A stretch of DNA of 64,000 nt from RGIG9115 sp045603225 (GTDB lineage Bacteria > Bacillota > Clostridia > UBA1381): NCBI GenBank assembly GCA_045603225.1, contig JAZULT010000071.1, forward strand, positions 1 to 64,000, written 5' to 3'. Shown one piece after another: positions 25,063-34,970 of this stretch (position 1 is the stretch's first letter; each line of letters starts with the position of its first letter). The notes beneath the pieces are model-generated. The model saw nothing but the letters and a program-made list of their open reading frames with translations, was not told the DNA's origin and ran no database searches. The translations under genes were made by a program, and so were the position numbers.

Positions 25063-28000
25063 ATGAAAAAGAAAATTATATCATTATGTATTGCGGCAGC
25101 TGTTTTTGCAGGAATAACAAATATAACGGCTCTGGCAGAGGAAAAGGTTTTGATATTTGGGGATGATTATTCTTCATATGAGCCTGCAGGAAGAATAAAC
25201 GGTGCAGGTAGCAGTGCTACGGATAATGTCTGGGTAATATCGGATGTCTTCTCGGACGGCGGAACAGCAGGAAGTGAGATTACAGAAGATGCTGAAGGCG
25301 AAAAAGCTATTCGTCTTTTCTCTGCAAGTAAAACAGCACTTAATCTTAATCCGTCAGTTTATACTGATTTAGGAGATAATGTTGAATTAAAAGTATCTAT
25401 GCGTAAAGATACTCCTAACATTGATACAGGAATTCGTTTTATGGTACAGGATGATGAAAACAGTTATTACCAGGTTCGTACGGCATGGGCGGGCGGTGCA
25501 TTCTATTTTGAGAAGGTTACAGACGGTATAGTTGAAAAAAGTACATATATACCGCTTGAGAATAATGCAGGCATCTGGTACGAAATAATAATTCAGAATT
25601 ACGGTACAACAATTTCGTACAGTGTGACAGACACGGTAAATAATGTAACGAGAACAGGAAAGTATACTGATACTTCGATGTTTGCCGCTCGTGGTGCAAA
25701 TGCAAAATATCAGTTCGCAACAACAGGCGGTGGTGGAACTGTATTTGATGATTTTGAACTCAGAAGCATTGCCTTTGAAGCTCTTGTTGAAAACTTTGAC
25801 AGCTACAGTGATGCTGAAAGAAAGAACGGTGCAGGAACTACTGTAACAAAAAGTGTATTTAAGGTATCGGATGTACACTCGGGTAATAATGCAGGCGGAA
25901 GCTCAATTTCAGCCCTGACGGATACGGATAAAATATTAACTCTTTACGGTGGAGGGGAAGGTACTGAAACGGCACTTAATCTCCATGCAAAGAAATATGA
26001 GGGTATAAGCAGTAATGCTGAAATGAAAGTATCCTTAAAGTTAAATGATGCAATAAACAGCAGCGCCGGTATCAGATTCATGGTACAAAATGATGAAAAC
26101 AGCTATTATGAGTTGGGCATTTCAACAGAAACAGGCGAATTTGTACTCGAAAAAGTGGTAGATGGTGAGACTGTAATGGCCCAGGGAACAAATGTGTACG
26201 GTGAAGCAGAAAAATGGTACATAATTTCTCTTGCAAGTTATAAAAAATCAGTTGTCTGGTCTGTAACAGATGTCGAAAATGACAAGGTGGCAAGGGGAGT
26301 ATCAGAAGATACGGAAATGTTCTCCGATAAAGGTGCAGATGCTAAATATCAGCTTTTCGTAACAGATGAGCAAACAGCTGATTTTAATGATTTTAATATG
26401 TATGAGTCAGTAGCTTTATATAAAAATCTTGTTGAGGATGAAACAGTTTTATATACTGATGTTCTAACATCGGCTGACAAAAACGATGATGACTCCGAAT
26501 ATGTAGTTTATAAGTTAAAAGAAGCTGCTGACATAAGAAGATTCGTGCTTACTGCAGATGAAGATTCTTTCCCGGAAGGTGTTAAGGTATATCTTGCGGT
26601 TTCTGATGATTTGTCCGACAAGATTTTAATCGGGGAGTCGGCAGGTGCTGACACGAATACATGGAATTTATATAATTTTGTAACAGTTGAAGAGTATAAC
26701 TATATCTGTATTGAAGGCAGTGGTGTAAAAAATGCTTGTGCTTTTGAAAAATCAGGATACAATTTAAATCTTGTAAAAGGTGATATGCTTCCGGTGTTGA
26801 TTAAACTGGAAAATGATTGGGATATCTCATGGAACAGCGAAAATTCTGACATTGCAGATGTTAAAGACGGAAAAATTTGTGTATACGAAAAAGGAAGCGT
26901 GGCTTTGACAGCAGAAAATTCTTCGGGTAGTATCATGAGTATTTATCTTGATATTATCGGGGAGCTTGAAAATGCTGAGAGTACAGATTCTCTTGATGAA
27001 TACATAGAAGAAAAACGTGATGTAATCGAAGATATCAACAAGGCAATCAGAAACAAAAACAAAAGTGAAATGATTGATATTTTATGTACAAGAATATCAA
27101 AATTCAAAGACTTCAATCACTGGGCGGTAGCAGAGCTTTCTGAAGATGAAATATCTGATATGGCAGGGAGATTACTTGATTATGAGCCGTTTGAAACAGG
27201 CGGAAAGATAACAAAGAGTGACCTTTATAATCTTCTGGATGCACTGAATACTGAGCTTGCAGTGGCTTTGATTTCAAACGTCTCAGATGCAGATGAAATT
27301 GATAGCTTGCTGTCGCAGTATAAAGATTTATACGGTGTTGACCTTGAAAACAAGTATTATCTTGATAATTCGGAAGAAACTTTTGACGCTATGCTTGATA
27401 AAAGCTATACCTCAGCTGATGATGTAAACGATACGTTCAAGAGAGGATATACATGGGCGGCTTTTGTAAAAAATGAAAATTCTTTGAAATTCAGGGATAT
27501 TGTTGAAGATAACTCCGATGCAATTGGTTACAATGAAAAAAGCTATGATAAGATAAAAGATAAAGGAGAATTGTTCGATAAGATTGCAAGAAAGAAATCA
27601 ACTATTGACGATATAGATGATTTAAAAGACTTTATTGATGATTATAAGGAAAAGTCTTCGGGCGGTTCATCGGGAGGCGGTGGCGGTTCATCGTCTAAAG
27701 GCTCAAATAAGAGCAGCTCACCGTTAATCGGAGGAACACCTGTTCAGATAACCGATACCGAAAAGCAGGAGCCGGAAGAACAAAGCCCGTATACAGATTT
27801 AGCTGTTTCACACTGGGCATATAAGAGCATAGTAGTGCTTTCGGCAAATAAAATCATAAACGGATACGGTGACGGGAAATTTGGTCCCGAAAATACCGTT
27901 ACAAGAGCTGAGTTTGCAAAAATGCTTGTAAATGCATTTGAAATTGAAGAAAGCGAAGAAATAGCAGAATTTTCCGATGTGGATGAAAATGCATGGTATT

Positions 28001-28320
28001 ATAAATATATTCAGGCAATGGCAAATGCAGGAATTATAAAGGGAACAGACGGAAAATGTATGCCGGAAAATCCGATAACAAGAGCAGAAATGGCTGTAAT
28101 GATTTACAGAACTTTAGTGCTTAAGGAGAGCTTAGGCGAGGAAAATACAGTAGTATATGAGTTCAGCGATGAAGCAGAAATTGCAGAATGGGCATTTTCT
28201 TCTGTAAAACAGCTTCAGGCAAGAAATATTATAAACGGTATGCAGGACGGAAGCTTTTCTCCTGAAACAACCGTAACAAGAGCTCAGGCGGCAAAGATTA
28301 TTTATAATTCAACTAATTAA
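25063..28320 (+). CDS. SLH-anchored surface protein with two beta-sandwich glycan-binding-like repeats
   Basis: 1085 residues. Signal peptide MKKKIISLCIAAAVFAGI...ALA. Two copies of the ConA-like module (about 30-235 and 243-445) are related to those of the protein at 16159. A discoidin-like and an Ig-like stretch follow (450-635), then a charged, mostly helical region (640-865), a Gly/Ser linker (866-900), and three SLH domains at about 909, 970 and 1033, each with a TRA[EQ] motif. SLH domains bind pyruvylated secondary cell-wall polymers. No catalytic residues are evident, so it probably docks glycan at the cell surface. Confidence 0.85.
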   Translation: MKKKIISLCIAAAVFAGITNITALAEEKVLIFGDDYSSYEPAGRINGAGSSATDNVWVISDVFSDGGTAGSEITEDAEGEKAIRLFSASKTALNLNPSVYTDLGDNVELKVSMRKDTPNIDTGIRFMVQDDENSYYQVRTAWAGGAFYFEKVTDGIVEKSTYIPLENNAGIWYEIIIQNYGTTISYSVTDTVNNVTRTGKYTDTSMFAARGANAKYQFATTGGGGTVFDDFELRSIAFEALVENFDSYSDAERKNGAGTTVTKSVFKVSDVHSGNNAGGSSISALTDTDKILTLYGGGEGTETALNLHAKKYEGISSNAEMKVSLKLNDAINSSAGIRFMVQNDENSYYELGISTETGEFVLEKVVDGETVMAQGTNVYGEAEKWYIISLASYKKSVVWSVTDVENDKVARGVSEDTEMFSDKGADAKYQLFVTDEQTADFNDFNMYESVALYKNLVEDETVLYTDVLTSADKNDDDSEYVVYKLKEAADIRRFVLTADEDSFPEGVKVYLAVSDDLSDKILIGESAGADTNTWNLYNFVTVEEYNYICIEGSGVKNACAFEKSGYNLNLVKGDMLPVLIKLENDWDISWNSENSDIADVKDGKICVYEKGSVALTAENSSGSIMSIYLDIIGELENAESTDSLDEYIEEKRDVIEDINKAIRNKNKSEMIDILCTRISKFKDFNHWAVAELSEDEISDMAGRLLDYEPFETGGKITKSDLYNLLDALNTELAVALISNVSDADEIDSLLSQYKDLYGVDLENKYYLDNSEETFDAMLDKSYTSADDVNDTFKRGYTWAAFVKNENSLKFRDIVEDNSDAIGYNEKSYDKIKDKGELFDKIARKKSTIDDIDDLKDFIDDYKEKSSGGSSGGGGGSSSKGSNKSSSPLIGGTPVQITDTEKQEPEEQSPYTDLAVSHWAYKSIVVLSANKIINGYGDGKFGPENTVTRAEFAKMLVNAFEIEESEEIAEFSDVDENAWYYKYIQAMANAGIIKGTDGKCMPENPITRAEMAVMIYRTLVLKESLGEENTVVYEFSDEAEIAEWAFSSVKQLQARNIINGMQDGSFSPETTVTRAQAAKIIYNSTN

Positions 28321-28337
28321 GAAAAGGATATGGTAAT

Positions 28338-31300
28338 ATGAAGATATTAAAGAAGCTTTTGATGCTTTGTATAACGATAAGTTTATTATCAACTATTTTC
28401 ACATTAAATGTTTTTGCTGAAAACATACTTGCATTTTCAGATGACTTTTCAGGTTATGCGGTTTCCGGATTTGTAAGCGGCGGAGGTAGCAGTGCTACAA
28501 ATAATGTCTGGGTTATGTCTCAGGTTTTTACAGGAAACGCTTATGGCGGAAGTGAAATTTTGGACTATGACGGAAACAAGGTTTTAAGATTATGGAGCGG
28601 TGATTACGGTGTTACGGGAGCTTTGAATCTTAATCCTGAAAAATACACGGGATTAGGTGAGAGTGCCGAATTTAAAGTGTCTTTTAGGAAGATTACTCCA
28701 AATATTGATTCGGGCATCCGTTTTATGGTTCAGGAAAATGAGAACAGCTATTATCAGATAAAAACCGAGTGGGCAACAGGTGCATTTCATTTTCAGAAGG
28801 TTGTTGACGGCACGGTTACAAAGGATACATATATTCCGCTGGTAAACAATGTGAATATCTGGTATGATGTAACCATAAAAAATATTGCCAACCATGTTTT
28901 CTGGACAGTAACGGATACAGAAAATAATATAACTCAAAAAGGCGAATTTATAGATGATGAGGCTTTTTCCGCAAAAGGCTCGGCGGCAAAGTATCAGTTT
29001 GCAACGACATACGGTGGTGCGGTTGAGTATGACAATTTTTCACTGAGTACAATTCCGAATACTGATGTAGATGCAACTATAAAGGTTGATGAAGATTCTT
29101 TTGTGAGAAAAGTAAATTATCATATGCTGGGCAGCGGTCATGAGTGGACTTATCAGAACGACATTATGATGAAAAGCAGCACTTCAACAGAGTTTAATGA
29201 AGAATACCTCAAAACAGCAAAAACCATAAAGCGCTATCCGCTTGCAAGAACGGCAGGAGGTTCTCTTAATTGTTTCTTCTGGAAAAACAGTATAGGCGAC
29301 TATGCGAACAGAGAAAACGGAGGATATAATTTCTGGACATTTAACGGAAAGCTTAATTTCGGACCTGAGGAATGGATAAAATCAGCATATGAAATAGACC
29401 CGGAATGTAGCTTTGTTGTCGGAATTAATGTTTTGACCGAATCCCCTGAATTAAACGCACAGTATGCTGAATTTTTAACAGGCGATCCGAGTACTTCACC
29501 GCTTGCAAAAATGCGTGCAGATGCAGGAATTGAAGAACCTGTAGATGTTTTTGCATATGAGCTGGGAAATGAAATTGACGGTTCGTTAGACGTATACGAA
29601 TATATCAAAAGAATTAAAAAAACTATGCGTGCAATACGTGCAGTTGACCCGGACGCAAAATTTATGGCGTGCGGAAAATCGTATCCGATGGGTGAACATT
29701 CTTTGTATGATGAAGGCTGGAGATACTGGCATAAAGAAATTGTTAAAGCTGTAGGTGACGAAATAGATTATTTTACATACCATGCCTATTATGACGGTGT
29801 CGGAATAATGGACCAGATGAAATATGTGCAGGTTATGATTGACGATATTAATAGCCTGGTCGGAAGTGACAGGATAAAGGTTGTTCTGACTGAGCAGGCG
29901 ATGTGGGATCCTATAGATGAGGGAAGTATAACATATGCACTGTACGGATGTATTTCAACTGCGGATGTAATAAACCGTCTTTATAACCATACAGGGTATG
30001 CAGGAGCAAATTATTATGTATTCCCGGGCGGAGACCTTACCGGGCAGTGGGCTTATATGGGCAAAGGTGTCGGGGAAGATGCATGGTATCTTTCAGGTAT
30101 CGGAAAGCTTTATAATGAGTATTTCGACAGACTGAATGGAAGTGTTGTCAAAAACAATATCACTCTGTCGTCTTATGCAAATTATGTGATAGAAAAAATA
30201 TCGGCACTTGTAACTGCAAATGATGATGAGCTTACGGTTATTCTTACAAATAAAACTGCAGACAGAACGTTTCCTGTGAAATTTGATTTTAAAGATAACT
30301 ATGATTTAGTGTCGGAAACTTTATTCACAGCAGATGACATGAATGCAAAAATTCTTGGTAAGGATACAGAAAATGCAATATATACAGTTACTTCCGATAA
30401 AAATGTAAAGGATTTTAACAGCTATATTTTAGAGCCTAAAACAATTGCTTTTTTAACACTTAAAAGAACAAACGAAAAAACTAAGAACGATGATGAAACA
30501 GATGCCGAGTTTTATGCAAGAATGGGGCTTTTTGACGAGTTTGACGACTTGTTCGCATCTTCGGTTTCCATTTATAACAGAGATGTAGAAAACGGTGACG
30601 AAAAACGTTTACCTGCTTTAATAAAAGAAATTGCAACGCTTTATTCAAAAGAAAGTAAGAATCTGGTTGAGGGGTTGTCGTATGACGATTTACAGCTAAT
30701 CGGGAAAATGCTGATTTCTTTCGGGAAAATTGAATATGGCTATGACGGAATAGAAAGATTCATAAATTTACTCACACTTCAGGAACAGACATTAAGAATT
30801 CAAAAGTCCGATTCTGCGAGTGAAATAAAAGAAATACTCGACAGCGGAGCTCTTGGAATAGATTTGTGTGACGCGGGATATGTAAGTAATTCACAGTTTG
30901 TATGTGAGGGCTTAAAGGCTTTGGAATTTAAAAATTCAAAGGACTTGAAAAAACAAGTTAAGGCATACAGTGCCTTGGCTCATTTAAAACAAAAGCCTGC
31001 AGCCGCTGATGTGTGCAATTTAATCTATGAGTGGTCAGAATATATTGACATGGATTTAAGATTCTGGCACAGAATTTATGATAAAGAAAAGACAGCGCAA
31101 GACCTGATAGACAGCGCAGACGGATTTACAAGTCCTTACGATATAACTGAATTTTTGATGGACTACGAAGAAAACTCAGAAAAAACAGTTTTTACTGATG
31201 ATTTTGAAAGCTATGAACTGATGGAAGAGGCTTTTTCCGGGGCAGGAAAAGTAATCGGAAATTTCCGCAGCTCATATCAGTTTACAGCATATGACGGAAA

Positions 31301-32687
31301 AAATGAGATGCAGATTATACGAGACCCTGAAAATGCGGATAATAAGGTTTTACGTCTCAGAGGTCTTGGTGTCGGAAATGAATCGTGCGTAGATATCATT
31401 TCGGATATAAGTGCTTTGGGACAAAATCAAAGACTTACTGCTGATGTATACCGTGTTGATAATTCTGCATATGCATTCGGCTTCAGAATGATGGTAAATG
31501 AATACGAGCTTGATTTTTACGAGCTTTATTTTCCTGTATCAAACGGAGTTCCGGCTTTGAGAAAGTTTGTTGACGACAAGCTTGTTTTCACTTCGGATTT
31601 AAGTGGAAAAATTGCAGGGAATACATGGTTTAACATAACATTTGAAATTTCAGGAAACACATTGAGCTGTCAGATAAAAGATGCTTCAGGTGCAGTAGTA
31701 TCAAGCGGTTCTGTGACAGATCCCGAACCGTTTAAGTGTAACGGTGCAAATTCTAAGGTACAGCTTTTAACAGAAGGACATCAGCTTGAGCATTATGTGG
31801 ATAATATTAAATTGGAAACTATCGGAGACGGTATGCCCGACAAAGCGGTTTTTGCTGACCTTATGTACGGTGCAGAGGTTGAAATTGCAAAAAATGCTAA
31901 AACATCTGTAGATGCAATGACAGACGGAGACGAATCAACGCCGTATAGCTCAGATAGTTCATATATGCTTATAGATCTTGGCGATGAATATCCTATCGAC
32001 TGTATCGAATTTAATGATTTGATACTGGAAGACAGTTTTACTGTAAGACTTGCAGGTAACAATAAAAGTCCGTGGACTAATGTGTTACAGCTTGATAAAG
32101 GACAAAACGGAGATGTATCGGAGTTTTTAACTGACGGCAGTAAATACCGGTATTTATATCTGACATCAAAGAAATCGTACACTATCGGTGATTTAAAGGT
32201 GTATACAAGACTTGACGGTAAAACAACAGACTGGTTTACGAATGAACCTATTAAGCTTCTGGTTTTAAGAGGCGGACTTGAATTTTCGGCAGATTCACTG
32301 TCTTATGACGGAGACAAGGTATTTACAGACGGTAACGTTTTAATGCTCAGCGAAAAAGGAAATACAGCTTTTTCAATTGGTGATACAAGCTTTACTGTTA
32401 ATGCGAATTCTGATTGTGTAGCTGAGGAAAGCGGCTCGGTGATTAATTTCACAGTCGCTACTGCACTAAATAGCGGTGAATTTATAGCAGCATTTTTCGA
32501 TGCAGAAAACAGATTTATCGGAAGTCAGATTTTAAGCAGTGCGGCTTTGAATGAAAATTTCAGAAAAGCTGAATTAAAAGCTTCAGTTCCTGAAAATTGT
32601 AAATACTACAAACTGATGTATTGGGATGTGACGGAAGGACAAATAACACCGATAACAAAAAGCTATAGCTTTACATATGGAGGTTAG
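28338..32687 (+). CDS. Large secreted clan GH-A glycosidase with flanking beta-sandwich modules
   Basis: 1449 residues. Signal peptide at 1-28, then the repeat module (30-235). A TIM-barrel catalytic domain follows (about 245-600), with acid/base E412 in ELGNEIDG and nucleophile E519 in VVLTEQAMW, resembling GH51/GH39/GH30-type barrels. Next come an antiparallel beta-domain (615-715), a helical spacer (720-945), a second repeat module (950-1165), a discoidin-like domain (1175-1300) and an 80-residue C-terminal module shared with the protein at 16159. No SLH domain. It is 17 bp after the SLH protein and 3 bp before a smaller paralogue. An arabinofuranosidase-like activity is possible, not proven. 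Confidence 0.82.
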   Translation: MKILKKLLMLCITISLLSTIFTLNVFAENILAFSDDFSGYAVSGFVSGGGSSATNNVWVMSQVFTGNAYGGSEILDYDGNKVLRLWSGDYGVTGALNLNPEKYTGLGESAEFKVSFRKITPNIDSGIRFMVQENENSYYQIKTEWATGAFHFQKVVDGTVTKDTYIPLVNNVNIWYDVTIKNIANHVFWTVTDTENNITQKGEFIDDEAFSAKGSAAKYQFATTYGGAVEYDNFSLSTIPNTDVDATIKVDEDSFVRKVNYHMLGSGHEWTYQNDIMMKSSTSTEFNEEYLKTAKTIKRYPLARTAGGSLNCFFWKNSIGDYANRENGGYNFWTFNGKLNFGPEEWIKSAYEIDPECSFVVGINVLTESPELNAQYAEFLTGDPSTSPLAKMRADAGIEEPVDVFAYELGNEIDGSLDVYEYIKRIKKTMRAIRAVDPDAKFMACGKSYPMGEHSLYDEGWRYWHKEIVKAVGDEIDYFTYHAYYDGVGIMDQMKYVQVMIDDINSLVGSDRIKVVLTEQAMWDPIDEGSITYALYGCISTADVINRLYNHTGYAGANYYVFPGGDLTGQWAYMGKGVGEDAWYLSGIGKLYNEYFDRLNGSVVKNNITLSSYANYVIEKISALVTANDDELTVILTNKTADRTFPVKFDFKDNYDLVSETLFTADDMNAKILGKDTENAIYTVTSDKNVKDFNSYILEPKTIAFLTLKRTNEKTKNDDETDAEFYARMGLFDEFDDLFASSVSIYNRDVENGDEKRLPALIKEIATLYSKESKNLVEGLSYDDLQLIGKMLISFGKIEYGYDGIERFINLLTLQEQTLRIQKSDSASEIKEILDSGALGIDLCDAGYVSNSQFVCEGLKALEFKNSKDLKKQVKAYSALAHLKQKPAAADVCNLIYEWSEYIDMDLRFWHRIYDKEKTAQDLIDSADGFTSPYDITEFLMDYEENSEKTVFTDDFESYELMEEAFSGAGKVIGNFRSSYQFTAYDGKNEMQIIRDPENADNKVLRLRGLGVGNESCVDIISDISALGQNQRLTADVYRVDNSAYAFGFRMMVNEYELDFYELYFPVSNGVPALRKFVDDKLVFTSDLSGKIAGNTWFNITFEISGNTLSCQIKDASGAVVSSGSVTDPEPFKCNGANSKVQLLTEGHQLEHYVDNIKLETIGDGMPDKAVFADLMYGAEVEIAKNAKTSVDAMTDGDESTPYSSDSSYMLIDLGDEYPIDCIEFNDLILEDSFTVRLAGNNKSPWTNVLQLDKGQNGDVSEFLTDGSKYRYLYLTSKKSYTIGDLKVYTRLDGKTTDWFTNEPIKLLVLRGGLEFSADSLSYDGDKVFTDGNVLMLSEKGNTAFSIGDTSFTVNANSDCVAEESGSVINFTVATALNSGEFIAAFFDAENRFIGSQILSSAALNENFRKAELKASVPENCKYYKLMYWDVTEGQITPITKSYSFTYGG

Positions 32688-32690
32688 AAA

Positions 32691-34946
32691 ATGAAGGCAA
32701 AATTAATATGTGCAGTTTTAGCATCACAAATGCTTTTGGGAGCATTTGTTTCTGTTAATGCTGAGGTGGAGTACAAGGAGTATTTCCCTGTTTACGGTAC
32801 ACCGGGACATGAAGCCCAGTTAGATGTTGAAGAAACTATCGATGTGGCTATAACCGCATACGAAAGTAAGGTGGTTGGGACGACGGAAGAAAGAGACATT
32901 TTGGGCGTGTGCCTTGAGTGGGGAGACGGAAATTCAGGATTTATGAAATCAAATGAAAGTCTTGAATTTTCAGAGGATTATCTTGAATTACTTCCCGAAC
33001 TCAGAGAATCGGGAATATATAACACAAGAACTGCGGGCGGTTCTTTGAACCTCTGGGACTGGAAAACATCAATCGGAGAATATTCAAAGAGAAAAATCGG
33101 AGGGGATATGTGGTGTTTTACCAGACCGTCTAATTACGGGCCGATTGAATGGGTAAAACAGTTTACGGATATTAATCCTGATTGTACATTTACTGTCGGA
33201 CTCAATGTTATGCAGGATTCTCCTGAGGACTTGGCAGACTATGCAGAGTTTATGCTCGGAGATGAAACAACGGAATGGGGAAAAAAGAGAATAGAGCTTG
33301 GAGTTAAAGACCCGGTAAAGGTCGGAGCATTTGAGCTTGGAAACGAAATGGACGGCTGGCTCGGACAGGATTATAAGGAATATAACAGACTGTGCCTTGC
33401 TACAATCCATGCAATCCGTGAGCGTTTTCCTGATGCAAAATTCATGATGGTCGGAAAGAGCTATCCTAATCCTTTCCCGTTAGACGATATGTCATGGAGA
33501 ATATGGACAATTGAAACTGCAAAGGCACTTGGAGAATACTGTGATTATGTATCATTCCATCCGTATTATGACGGTGAAACTATGGCCAGAACAGAAAGAT
33601 ACCTGAATGTTATTCAGCAGGATTTAAAATCTGTATGGCCTGATAAGGAGTTTAAGTTTGGGTTTACTGAGGCTGCGGTATGGCCGAGAACTATCGGTGA
33701 CGGCACGAATCAGGAGGTAACCAGATTGCTCGGCTCTCAGACGCAGATGTTAACAGGTGTTTTGTCACTTGCTGACTTCTTGACAAGATGTTTTAAAAGA
33801 GGCGATGTCTGGTCTTCAAACAATTTCTGCTGGGCGGCAAATGATAATTCCCTTTTAAATGACTGGGGAATGTTAGGTCGTGGAGTGAATGAACAGAAAT
33901 GGTATGTATCAGGAGTTCTGAAGCTTTATAATATTTATGACAAAATGCTTGGCGAAAAGATTATTTATTCATTCGCAGAGTCTGATAATAAATATGCAAT
34001 TCATGAGCATGAGGAATCAAAATATTCCTGTCTTGTTACTCAGAACGGTGATGATGAGCTTATGCTTATCATGACAAATAAAACAGCGGCAAAGAAGTTC
34101 CACAATACTTTTAATTTTGAGCACGATTATACATTAGTTGAAGAAACAGTATTTACAGCTCCCGATATGGAATCAAGAATTGAGGGAAAAGATACAGCAG
34201 ATATTTTCACAACCACAACAACACCTATGAACGTGAAAAACTTCAAAGAATATACAATGCCTGAACAAAGTGTAGTATTTTTAAGACTTCAGCGCTCGGA
34301 CAAATCAGCAGGTGACGGTGAAGTTACATTTGAAGGCGAAAGTAAGTTTTCTGATATCGAAGCTTTCTGGGGAAAAAATGAAATTAATAATCTTGCGGCA
34401 GAAGGGATTTTAAACGGAACCGGAGACGGAAAGTTTGAGCCTTATGAAACCTTAACACGCGCACAAATGGCACAGATGCTTAAAAATGCCGTTATAAATG
34501 AAAAAACGGAAATCACAACAGAAGAAGGCGAAACAACTGTTGAAATAAAAGATAACAACATGACAGGAACTCCGTTTTCTGATGTTTCTGATTCAGCATG
34601 GTATAAGGATGCGGTATATGATGTTTACGCAAGCGGATATATGAGAGGAACAGGAATGGGACTTTTTAATCCGAACGAAAAAATTACAATGGAAGAGCTT
34701 GTAACAACAGCATCAAGAGTTATGAAAAATTTAAGAGATGAAAATGATGCAAGTGCTGAGCTTGATATATTGACCGCATTCGAAAACAAGGACAAAATAT
34801 CCGACTGGGCGAAAGAACCTGTTGCATATGCGGCGAAAACAGGGCTTATAAGCAGATTTTACGAAAACGGTAAATTTGAGCCTGATTCATATGCAAAAAG
34901 AGGCGATGCGGCTGTAATACTTTACAGATTAGCCGCAATGAAATAA
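32691..34946 (+). CDS. SLH-anchored clan GH-A glycosidase
   Basis: 751 residues. Signal peptide MKAKLICAVLASQMLLGAF...NAE. The catalytic barrel (about 60-430) is paralogous to that of the upstream gene: acid/base E219 in ELGNEMDG, nucleophile E327 in FGFTEAAVW, and matching FMMVGKSYPNP and SFHPYYDG segments. A beta-domain (440-545) and three SLH domains follow (555-751; motifs GILNGTGDGKF, GYMRGTGMGLF, LISRFYENGKF). The start is 3 bp past the previous stop. It probably works at the cell wall, while the upstream paralogue is released or held by its binding modules. GH51-like substrate range (arabinosyl) is a guess. Confidence 0.84.
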   Translation: MKAKLICAVLASQMLLGAFVSVNAEVEYKEYFPVYGTPGHEAQLDVEETIDVAITAYESKVVGTTEERDILGVCLEWGDGNSGFMKSNESLEFSEDYLELLPELRESGIYNTRTAGGSLNLWDWKTSIGEYSKRKIGGDMWCFTRPSNYGPIEWVKQFTDINPDCTFTVGLNVMQDSPEDLADYAEFMLGDETTEWGKKRIELGVKDPVKVGAFELGNEMDGWLGQDYKEYNRLCLATIHAIRERFPDAKFMMVGKSYPNPFPLDDMSWRIWTIETAKALGEYCDYVSFHPYYDGETMARTERYLNVIQQDLKSVWPDKEFKFGFTEAAVWPRTIGDGTNQEVTRLLGSQTQMLTGVLSLADFLTRCFKRGDVWSSNNFCWAANDNSLLNDWGMLGRGVNEQKWYVSGVLKLYNIYDKMLGEKIIYSFAESDNKYAIHEHEESKYSCLVTQNGDDELMLIMTNKTAAKKFHNTFNFEHDYTLVEETVFTAPDMESRIEGKDTADIFTTTTTPMNVKNFKEYTMPEQSVVFLRLQRSDKSAGDGEVTFEGESKFSDIEAFWGKNEINNLAAEGILNGTGDGKFEPYETLTRAQMAQMLKNAVINEKTEITTEEGETTVEIKDNNMTGTPFSDVSDSAWYKDAVYDVYASGYMRGTGMGLFNPNEKITMEELVTTASRVMKNLRDENDASAELDILTAFENKDKISDWAKEPVAYAAKTGLISRFYENGKFEPDSYAKRGDAAVILYRLAAMK

Positions 34947-34970
34947 ATTCAGGAAAAAGGAGGAAAATGT

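Noticed and set aside
25387..25878. A 163-residue minus-strand frame opposite the SLH surface protein
   Set aside because: Cys/Tyr-rich composition typical of an antisense shadow; the + strand protein has a signal peptide, modules and SLH domains throughout.
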